Of a stretch of 46,530 bases of DNA, positions 27,302-35,219 are shown piece after piece (the first letter of the stretch is position 1; each line of letters opens with the position of its first letter). A program made the position numbers and the translations under genes. A model generated the notes under the pieces. It searched no databases. It saw only the letters and a program-made list of their open reading frames with translations, and had not been told where the DNA came from. The stretch is from Chitinophagales bacterium (GTDB taxonomy: Bacteria; Bacteroidota; Bacteroidia; Chitinophagales; UBA2359), in assembly GCA_016787295.1 (NCBI GenBank), contig JAEUUX010000236.1:1-46530 (forward strand). The letters are read 5' to 3'.

Positions 27302-27345
27302 AAAAAAAAACGAAATCCGTTCCAGATAATTTTGGAACGGATTTC
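27302..27345 (-). terminator. Terminator after the DUF4932-like gene
   Basis: GAAATCCGTTCCA (27312-27324) pairs with TGGAACGGATTTC (27333-27345). On the minus strand it is followed by a U9 run. It starts 28 nt past the stop codon. Confidence 0.85.
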
Positions 27346-27372
27346 TGTCCTGCACTTATATCTTTATGTGGG

Positions 27373-28452
27373 TCAACGGCTCACGAGGTTATTGCTCAAT
27401 TCTTGCCAAACGCGCACAATTTCGGGATAAAAACTGTTGAAAGTTGGATATTTTTTGCGCTTATTTTCATATTTTGCCAATGCGTGGAGCAATGGTTCTA
27501 TATAATAGAAACCTGCTTTTTTCTCGCGTTCCAACAAACGGTCGGCGGCTTGTCTGCCTTGTTCTTGCTGTACCAAACGAATGACTATTGCTCGAACCAA
27601 GTGTTCGTTAATGGCAATATCCCAAGAACTGTAGGCTCGCGCTTCCATATCTGCTGCAATGAAGCTATATAAAGTGTCATATTGTTTTAATTCGCTCCAA
27701 TATTTTTCGGTCAAAGGATTGACGAACGAATGACTAAACTCGTGCAACAACAGCGATTTTGTTAAAAAATCGGTATCAAATGTTGGCAAACCATTTTCTA
27801 CGCCATTCGGACCCACTAAAGCATAAAGATGATAGCGATGATTGGGTAGCACAACCGCAGGTCCAAAACCCCCATTGGGCAATAAAGGACTAAAAATAAT
27901 TTCATAGTCGGCTTGTGGCATTCCGTAGTAGGCTTCGAGCAAAGCAACATAGTCTGTTTTGCCCAAACTTTCTACAATAGCTGTAGTTAACGTATCATAT
28001 AAATAGCTATGTTCGTCAAAAAAAACTCTAAAATTGGTTTTTTCGTAAAAATCTTTCAAATAGATGCTCAACAATAGCAGGCTATCTGCTTGCATCACCG
28101 AAGAGGGTTTAAAATCGGCATCATATTGATTAGGTACTAAATCGGGCAAGTTGCCATGTTCTAATACATACTTAAACGGCTCGGAATAAGCAAAATCATT
28201 GGCAGACAGTTCCCTGAAATACCGAACCGCCGCATGATTTTTATAGGTTTGAAAATGTTGCACAACTTCTTTTTTGTAGTCCGATGGATATTTGCTCACC
28301 AAAAAATAGTCTGCCAACAATTGCACTGTTGCTAATAGTTCGACGCGTTCGTCGGCACCCACGCACAACTGACGGTCGGCAGCAATACTCATAAAGGGGG
28401 TAAAAAGGCTATTCGCTATCCAAAAAGCGAAAATTATGCAAGTCATTTTCAT
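27373..28452 (-). CDS. Putative secreted zinc metallopeptidase (DUF4932-like)
   Basis: A 359-residue protein with an N-terminal signal sequence (TCIIFAFWIANSLFTPFMSIAA). The central region carries LLHEFSHSFVNP, an HExxH zinc site with a further glutamate in NEHLVRA some 55 residues later, a gluzincin-like arrangement. The region before it (PNHRYHLYALVGPNG) resembles DUF4932 proteins of Bacteroidota. Substrate and role are unknown. There is no type IX sorting domain, so it probably stays in the periplasm or is a peripheral protein. It is transcribed away from the giant secreted protein. Confidence 0.72.
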   Translation of the reverse strand: MKMTCIIFAFWIANSLFTPFMSIAADRQLCVGADERVELLATVQLLADYFLVSKYPSDYKKEVVQHFQTYKNHAAVRYFRELSANDFAYSEPFKYVLEHGNLPDLVPNQYDADFKPSSVMQADSLLLLSIYLKDFYEKTNFRVFFDEHSYLYDTLTTAIVESLGKTDYVALLEAYYGMPQADYEIIFSPLLPNGGFGPAVVLPNHRYHLYALVGPNGVENGLPTFDTDFLTKSLLLHEFSHSFVNPLTEKYWSELKQYDTLYSFIAADMEARAYSSWDIAINEHLVRAIVIRLVQQEQGRQAADRLLEREKKAGFYYIEPLLHALAKYENKRKKYPTFNSFYPEIVRVWQELSNNLVSR

Positions 28453-28878
28453 AGCCGTGTGTATTTTAGATGTAAAAGAACAAAAAGAAAAAAGCGTTTG
28501 TTTATCGATGTTTTGTTGGATAACCCAACCAACATATTTTAAACGCCAAATACCTACAATTATTGCCTTAGATGGTTTTGCAGGTGAATAGTTTACTCAA
28601 AAAATCGTGCCAAAATTCGGGTATTATTTACACAAACCTCCAAATATGCCTTTGGTGGTTTATCATGAAAATAAAATGGGCAAAGATACCGAATATTTGA
28701 TAACAAAAGCATTTTGACCAAATTTTGACATTATTTTTTTCCAGAATCTATTAAAAAATCAGTAAGTTGTTGGTATAGCGTAGATACCCAAGCATAGAAT
28801 CGTGTTTTTTTTAACAACTTTAAACAATGTGTGCATAATAATTGGGCTTTTTTAACCCTCCTATTGTAAAAATAGCTG
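28453..28878. other. Divergent intergenic region with a possible broken small ORF
   Basis: Gap between the metallopeptidase and the giant protein. On the plus strand a frame runs from ATG 28508 to TGA 28717 with a single internal TAG at 28589-28591 (…IIALDGFAGE / FTQKIVPKFGYYLHKPP…). It is unrecognised and may be chance or a relic. Otherwise the region is A/T-rich. Confidence 0.35.
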
Positions 28879-28886
28879 TACCTTTG
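28879..28886 (+). promoter_or_regulatory. -7 element upstream of the giant secreted protein
   Basis: TACCTTTG at 28879-28886 followed by GCAGC. The expected TTTG 20 nt upstream is missing, so this is only a partial match. It would give a leader of about 150 nt. Confidence 0.4.
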
Positions 28887-29041
28887 CAGCGTTTTTTACA
28901 CCAATTTTCAGTCGTCGAAGTTTTTTTTGACAATTTTGTGGCAAAAAAAAGTTTTTTTGCCCTCTATACACACAATAAGTACACCATATTTACCCACAAA
29001 AAATAATCCATTTATTTTTTCCCTTCCCGTAGATTTTTCCC

Positions 29042-32000
29042 ATGAAAACTATTTATCTTTTCTTTGACATGCTTTGTGTGGGTTGTTTATTATCTATTGG
29101 GGCGCACGCCCAAACGTGGAACAGTAGTGGTTGCGATGCTTTATCGCCCGAAGTGTTGCTCACGATGATAGATGCGTGTGGTGCAGGCACCAATAGCGAA
29201 GAACCTTCCAGCGAATATTTTATGTTTCAAACCAACAGTACGCCTTTTGATGCCAACACGGGCATTGGCGTTCAGGTGGAATGCCCCCAAGGAACAATTA
29301 ACGCAGATTATAGCGGTGCAGTATCCAATCCTGTTGCCGTTGCCGACCTAAATGCTTTGGTGGGCAGTTGTGCCACTCCTGTTTTTATCGATGCCATGTC
29401 GCCTCCCACCAATGGCATTATCCCTCCCGATGCTGTGGTGTGGGCTTTCAATACCGACCAACCCAATCTCTCCTTTTTTGACCCTGCCACTTTTGCCACG
29501 CTTTGTGGTGCCTATCCTATTTATGTCACCTTTGGTACTTATTCGGGTACGCAACCGATGTTTAAAAACCAAGGCTCTTGCACGGCTTGTGGCTGTATTC
29601 GCTATGTCACCCTCACGCTCGGTAGTTGCACCTATAGCTATAGTTATAATATCCAAGAGTTGGTTGACGAAAATGGTGACAATGATAGCCAAGACGGTGC
29701 CTTCATTAGTTTTAATGATGACCAAACAATTAACTATGGCAACAACGAAGCCTCTTGCTTTCCGATAGCCGAATTTTGTACGGTGCCTGATAATCCTATT
29801 GTCGCTACTCCTGCCGTGTCTATTTGTGCTAACGACCCACTTCCTACTTTTGTTTGCAATAATTGCAACGATGCTACTTTGTGGTTCGACCAAGCTGTTG
29901 GTGGTATCTCCATTGCTGACGGTGCGGTTTTTACGCCGCTTAGTGCCAATAGCAGCAGTTTTTGGGTACAAAATATTGGAAACGGCTGCGCCAGTGAGCG
30001 TATTGAAGTCACTTTCACGGTCACACCGCCGCCAAGCGCTATTTTCAATTCGGGCATAGTGGCTTTGTGTCAAGGACAAGGCACGGTTTTTAGCGTACCT
30101 TCGCCGCAGGCAGGTGTTCAATATATTTGGACGCTGACCATGCCTGACAACAGCAGTAGTGTGGTGAGTAATGATATTACTTACGAATTTTGGGGAAATA
30201 TAGTGGGTAATTATACCATCACTCAAACTGCCTCTGTAGGTTCTTGCTCCGATTCGTATAGTCAAAATTTTAGTGTTGCACCACAACCACCCAATTCTAT
30301 TTCTCCTATTCCTGCTCAATATTGCGAAGGACAAACGGCGACCTTGAGCTACAACGGCACGCCTAATGACCCCACAACACAATATCTTTGGCAAATCTCC
30401 AATGCTACCACTGGTGAAATGAATGAATTGCTGGACGATGCCACTATAGATTTAGCTAATTTGGCAACGGGAAGCTACACTGTTCTAATGCAGTATTATT
30501 CGCCAAGTTTGTGTGAAAGCCTGCCAGCTACTGTAAATTTTGAAGTTAGTAGTGGTTTTGTTGCTACTGCTACTGCTGAATGCTTTTCGCCTAGTGCCTT
30601 TGAGGTAACGCTAAATATAGCTGGTGGAACAGCACCATATAATATTAATGGAGCCAATATTGTGGGTAATACTGCCACTTATACCTATCCTGATAATACA
30701 AATTATGTGTTCATGATAGCAGACAATAGCAATTGCCCCGCACAAATGGTCGACGGTTCACTTTCGTGTGACTGCCCGCCCATCATTGCTCCACAACTCA
30801 ATACTTATCTGGCTGAATCCTGTGCCAACGTACCTTTCCCGCCTTTTGTAGTCCAAAATCCGCAAGCTGGCTATAGTTATATATGGTATAACGAAGGTGG
30901 CATAGTACCATTGGCGAACAATAGCCTTTCGTTCCAGCCTACTCAAAGCGGCAACTATTTTGTAATTGCGGTTAATGTTGACGAATGTCCAAGTCAAAAC
31001 GTTGCATTTACCGTAAGTATTTTACCCATTCCCGCCGACCCACCCACTATAGATAATACCTACTGCCTTACTGACCCTATTGGTACATTATATACAGCTC
31101 CCAGCAACAGTCAAGTTGTTTGGGATTGCACCAATTGCGCCGATGATGGTCAGGGTAGTGCTTTTGCACCCAGTTTGAATGGTAGTGGCAGTTATCAATA
31201 CCAACTGTCTACGCAAAACCAAGAAGGTTGCCAAAGTAATACAACTACTGCCAATATCACTTTGCAGGACTGTTCGGTAGTTTGTCCTAGCATTAGCGAT
31301 ATTGTGGCACCAAGTAACTTGTGTAGTGGCGAAACTGCCAATTTGTTGGTCAATATCAACGACCCCGAAGGCACACTCGACCACATTGCTTGGTTTGATG
31401 CCGTAGGGAATTTGTTAAGTAGTGGAGCTAATCTACAGACTACTGCTCAAGTACTTGGCTGTACGCCTTTGATAGAAAGTTATGTAGCGCAAGTTTTTTG
31501 CACTGCTAATCCTGCTAATCCATCGGACACCGAAACCACCCAAGTCACTTTTCACCCTGCTGCAAGTGGCACTATCTCGGTTTTTAATGCTGGTTGTGCG
31601 ATTACTGCCACACCTGTTTGTCCGTCTTTTACTGTTTCGCCTGCTGCACCTATCACCACGACCATCGACGGAGACAATAGCAGCCACAGTTTTACGATAC
31701 AAAACCCCGAAGCTGCTGCTTTGGGACTGACCTGTGCCACCACCGAAATAAGCGGCAACTTGGACTGTTCGCAGCAATGTTTTCAGGTGTTTATCTTAGC
31801 CAATGGCAACGTTGAAACGTGTCATGCCACAATACCCAATCTTTTTCCTATACAAGGTGCTATTTTTGTGAGTGACCCTGCTACTTTTGCAGGTATAAAT
31901 TGGTTTGAAGATGCGGCTTTGTCTATTCCTATTTCGAGCAATACTTTTATGCACTCGAATAATAATTTGTGTGCCAACGAAACACGAACTATTTATGCAG

Positions 32001-35000
32001 GGGCTTTATGCAGCGAAAATCTCAATGCTCCCATATATGCAGGAACGGTACAAGTCACCATTTTTCCACCATTCACTCCGAGTTTTATGGTGGCAACACA
32101 AGGCGTTTGTGGTGTGGTGCCGACCCTTAGTACCACTTGTTCCAACTATATTGTAAGTCCCAATAATGCCTCTATTCCGAGCAGTGTAGATCCTGGTGAC
32201 AATGGCAATGCTATGTGGTTTGTTCGTTATAATGATGGTCCCAACAATAACTCTTGCTTCAACCAAGTGTATAGTGTGCCATATCAATGCGAAGGTGTTT
32301 GTCCACAAGTGAACGTTACACAAACTGCGCCGAGCATGGCTTGTAGTGGCGAACAATTTACCTTAGCTGCCCAAGTCAGTCCACCAAGCGCCGTTTTGGG
32401 CGTTGATTACAGCATACAATGGTTGCGGAACGGTGTGCCGATTCCCGGTGCTAATCAGTTGGTCTATAATGCTACGGCTGTAAGTGGTACGTGCGATACG
32501 ACCGAAGTGGTATATAGTTTGGGATATTCTTGCATCATTCCCGGACAATTGACCGAAACTTATCCCGCAGGTATTACCGAAACACCGCCTACTTATAACG
32601 CTAATAATATCGTAACAAACAATCCCAATTGTCAAGTCCCCACTATTACTTCGCTTTGTGGAGCATATTTAATTAATCCTATCAATGTGCCTAACACCGT
32701 AGGACAAGGCAGCAATGGCACAGCAACTTGGCAAATCACGACAAGCGATAATTGTTTTTCGGAGAACGTGAGTGTTTCCTATACTTGTCCTTTGTCTTGT
32801 CCCAGCATCACAGCACCCCTCAATGCTACTACCAAAATTTGTGCTTCCACCACCCTTAGCGCGGCGCAGTTGTCCAATTGGACGAATGGCATTAATTATA
32901 CCAATGCAGCTAATGCCAATGGTTTTGAATGGTTTGCCGATGCAGCCTTTACTCAAGCTCTCACACCTGCTGCCTATACACATACCAATTTTTGTGCTGC
33001 ACAAATTTTTACGGTTTATGTGGCATTGCGATGTGTGGATAACAGTTTGATTCCAGCAGGTTCGCTCCAAATTACCTCTTATCCAAGTCCCAATAGTGTT
33101 GTACCTGTAGGAGGTTGTTCGTTGGAGGTGCAATCGGCTTGTGGCAATGGTTTAGTTATTGAATACCAAACTTCGCCCAATACATGGTCATCTACTCCGC
33201 CTGCTAATCCCACGACAGGACAAAGCATTGTTTGGCAGAGTTATGTTTCGGGTGCAGATATTGACAACGACGGTACGCCCAACTGTGTGGCGAGCAATAC
33301 AGTGACAGCTACGGCTTGTGAATGTACACCTCCTGCTCCTGCCACAGGTGTTGTCACCAATTTAAGTGTGTGTGAAGGTAGTACAAATACAGCTACCTTT
33401 AGTGTAAGTGTACCTGCCAATGCTTTTGCGGTATGGTACGATTCCAATGGCAATACTTTGGCAACAGGCAGTACTTTTGTTCCCACGCAAATAGGTACTT
33501 ATAGTGTGCAGACTTTTGCGGCGGTAGACAGTTGCGCAGGTGGCAGCATTACAGCAACATTGAGCCAAACGCCTTTGCCAAATGCCAATTTTAGTTATCC
33601 ACAAACGAATTATTGTAGCAGCAACAACACCATCACCCCAGCAGTTACCAATGCAGGAGGTGCTTTTTCTGCCAACAATGGACTAAGTATCAACCCAAAT
33701 ACAGGTGAAATAAGCTTGACAGCAGCAGGAGACTATACCATTACTTATACTGTTGGAACGACCTGTGTGAGCAGTAGCACCCAAAGCATTAGCATTGCAG
33801 CAACGCCCACTTTGCCAAACCTTGCTAACCCCAACCTTAGTATTTGTCCCGATGAAAACAATGCTACGGCTTGGACTTTGAATGTTCCTGCGGGTTTCAA
33901 TACTAATTGGTACAACGCCAATAACCAAGTTGTGAGCAACCAAAGCAGTTTTACAGCCACTGCAATTGGTGCTTATAGTTATCAAATCATTAATGCGAAC
34001 AATGCTGACTGTGTTTCGTCGGAAGGCAACGCCACTTTGAGCAATTATAGCCTCGATAATGCAGCTATTAGTTATCCTATTACCCATTTTTGTATTGGTA
34101 ACGGGCTTGTGCTACCCACTATCAGCGGCACACAAGGCGGTGAGTTTTCTGCCAATGGCATAGACATTGACCCTGTTACGGGTGCTTTTGCGCCAAACAT
34201 AGCGGGCGATTTTGTAATATATTATACCACCAACGGCAACTGCCCTGCCATAGACAGTATAAGTGTTAGCATTAGCGATACCCCTTTATCCATCGAAGCG
34301 GGTGCAGACACGAGCCTTTGTTTAGGCGATACCTTAGCCCTGCTTGCCACCCTCACGGGCAGCGGCGCAGTTAGTTGGAGCGGCGAACATTTGAGCAGTA
34401 CCAATACTGTGGCAAGCACCTTTACTGCCACAGAAGCGGGTGAGTTTGTGGTGAGCATCATCGCCCAAAATGAATGCCAGACCGCCGATGATTCGTTGCG
34501 GATTACGGTTTTTGCTCCCAGTATTTTGTCAATAACGGGTAATACGTCTATTGTGAGCGGCGACAGCACACAACTGTCGGTGAGCGGGGGCAACAATTAT
34601 ACTTGGCAACCCATCACTGACCTAAGCTGTGCCGATTGTGCCAATACGACAGCCGCGCCCACTGCCACCATTACCTATACTGTTTCGACCGATTTGCCTT
34701 GTTCGGAGCCTGCGAGCATTACCATTGAGGTGACAGACCCACCTATCCCGCCCGTCGAGCCGCCGCTTTATGTGATGTTGTTGCCTAATGCTTTCTCGCC
34801 CAACGGAGACGACCGCAACGACGAACTAAAACCGACCAGTTCAGAAAGTGTTTTTGACTACTACTATTTTATGGTATATGACCGCTGGGGACAGTTGTTG
34901 TTCGAGACCAATGAACCAATGGCATCTTGGGACGGTACTTACAAAGGGCGTTCGGCAGCAGTGGGCGTGTATGTCTATTATTTGGAATACGCTTTTGTGG

Positions 35001-35047
35001 GCAAGGCGCGCGAAATAGTTAAAGGCAATGTCACTTTGATTCGTTAA
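29042..35047 (+). CDS. Giant secreted protein with gliding-type (type B) C-terminal sorting domain
   Basis: A 2001-residue exported protein. A signal peptide (MKTIYLFFDMLCVGCLLSIG, cut after AHA) is followed by many Ig/PKD-like segments rich in Ser, Thr, Asn and Cys. Repeated openings such as CSGETANL, CSGEQFTL and CPSI(S/T), and aromatic ends such as YIWYNEGG or YSIQWLRNG, mark the modules. The last 90 residues form the CHU_C/gliding-motility-associated domain (LLPNAFSPNGDDRNDEL, YDRWGQLLFET, WDGTYKG, GVYVYYLEY). Type B domains send the protein through the type IX system, often with a partner membrane protein of the PorP/SprF group, which is not seen here. An adhesin or surface-layer role is likely. 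The many cysteines suggest disulphides between or within modules. Confidence 0.92.
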   Translation: MKTIYLFFDMLCVGCLLSIGAHAQTWNSSGCDALSPEVLLTMIDACGAGTNSEEPSSEYFMFQTNSTPFDANTGIGVQVECPQGTINADYSGAVSNPVAVADLNALVGSCATPVFIDAMSPPTNGIIPPDAVVWAFNTDQPNLSFFDPATFATLCGAYPIYVTFGTYSGTQPMFKNQGSCTACGCIRYVTLTLGSCTYSYSYNIQELVDENGDNDSQDGAFISFNDDQTINYGNNEASCFPIAEFCTVPDNPIVATPAVSICANDPLPTFVCNNCNDATLWFDQAVGGISIADGAVFTPLSANSSSFWVQNIGNGCASERIEVTFTVTPPPSAIFNSGIVALCQGQGTVFSVPSPQAGVQYIWTLTMPDNSSSVVSNDITYEFWGNIVGNYTITQTASVGSCSDSYSQNFSVAPQPPNSISPIPAQYCEGQTATLSYNGTPNDPTTQYLWQISNATTGEMNELLDDATIDLANLATGSYTVLMQYYSPSLCESLPATVNFEVSSGFVATATAECFSPSAFEVTLNIAGGTAPYNINGANIVGNTATYTYPDNTNYVFMIADNSNCPAQMVDGSLSCDCPPIIAPQLNTYLAESCANVPFPPFVVQNPQAGYSYIWYNEGGIVPLANNSLSFQPTQSGNYFVIAVNVDECPSQNVAFTVSILPIPADPPTIDNTYCLTDPIGTLYTAPSNSQVVWDCTNCADDGQGSAFAPSLNGSGSYQYQLSTQNQEGCQSNTTTANITLQDCSVVCPSISDIVAPSNLCSGETANLLVNINDPEGTLDHIAWFDAVGNLLSSGANLQTTAQVLGCTPLIESYVAQVFCTANPANPSDTETTQVTFHPAASGTISVFNAGCAITATPVCPSFTVSPAAPITTTIDGDNSSHSFTIQNPEAAALGLTCATTEISGNLDCSQQCFQVFILANGNVETCHATIPNLFPIQGAIFVSDPATFAGINWFEDAALSIPISSNTFMHSNNNLCANETRTIYAGALCSENLNAPIYAGTVQVTIFPPFTPSFMVATQGVCGVVPTLSTTCSNYIVSPNNASIPSSVDPGDNGNAMWFVRYNDGPNNNSCFNQVYSVPYQCEGVCPQVNVTQTAPSMACSGEQFTLAAQVSPPSAVLGVDYSIQWLRNGVPIPGANQLVYNATAVSGTCDTTEVVYSLGYSCIIPGQLTETYPAGITETPPTYNANNIVTNNPNCQVPTITSLCGAYLINPINVPNTVGQGSNGTATWQITTSDNCFSENVSVSYTCPLSCPSITAPLNATTKICASTTLSAAQLSNWTNGINYTNAANANGFEWFADAAFTQALTPAAYTHTNFCAAQIFTVYVALRCVDNSLIPAGSLQITSYPSPNSVVPVGGCSLEVQSACGNGLVIEYQTSPNTWSSTPPANPTTGQSIVWQSYVSGADIDNDGTPNCVASNTVTATACECTPPAPATGVVTNLSVCEGSTNTATFSVSVPANAFAVWYDSNGNTLATGSTFVPTQIGTYSVQTFAAVDSCAGGSITATLSQTPLPNANFSYPQTNYCSSNNTITPAVTNAGGAFSANNGLSINPNTGEISLTAAGDYTITYTVGTTCVSSSTQSISIAATPTLPNLANPNLSICPDENNATAWTLNVPAGFNTNWYNANNQVVSNQSSFTATAIGAYSYQIINANNADCVSSEGNATLSNYSLDNAAISYPITHFCIGNGLVLPTISGTQGGEFSANGIDIDPVTGAFAPNIAGDFVIYYTTNGNCPAIDSISVSISDTPLSIEAGADTSLCLGDTLALLATLTGSGAVSWSGEHLSSTNTVASTFTATEAGEFVVSIIAQNECQTADDSLRITVFAPSILSITGNTSIVSGDSTQLSVSGGNNYTWQPITDLSCADCANTTAAPTATITYTVSTDLPCSEPASITIEVTDPPIPPVEPPLYVMLLPNAFSPNGDDRNDELKPTSSESVFDYYYFMVYDRWGQLLFETNEPMASWDGTYKGRSAAVGVYVYYLEYAFVGKAREIVKGNVTLIR

Positions 35048-35143
35048 GTAAACCGAATGGCAGGTTTTTGCTACTGTTGTATAGGCTAAGTCCACAAGAA
35101 TGGAACAACAATAACTGAAAATAATGTTCAACAACAGCATAAG

Positions 35144-35180
35144 AAAAGCCCTTCTCCGAAATTTTGGAGAAGGGCTTTTT
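35144..35180. terminator. Terminator between giant protein and RM enzyme
   Basis: AAAAGCCCTTCTCC (35144-35157) pairs with GGAGAAGGGCTTTT (35166-35179) with T-run; it lies between convergent genes and can act in both directions. Confidence 0.88.
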
Positions 35181-35219
35181 GGTGTATGCACCACATTGGT
35201 CTGTAATATATTTAGCTGG

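Noticed and set aside
28453-29041. Search for tRNA genes in the longer gaps
   Set aside because: No cloverleaf with a TTCGA-type T-loop and matching acceptor stem was found in this or other gaps.
29348-30394. Long antisense frame (348 codons) inside the giant protein gene, and several others at 31-34 kb
   Set aside because: They lie opposite a clear coding frame with signal peptide, modules and sorting domain; the open antisense frames follow from the codon bias of a Ser/Thr/Asn-rich protein.
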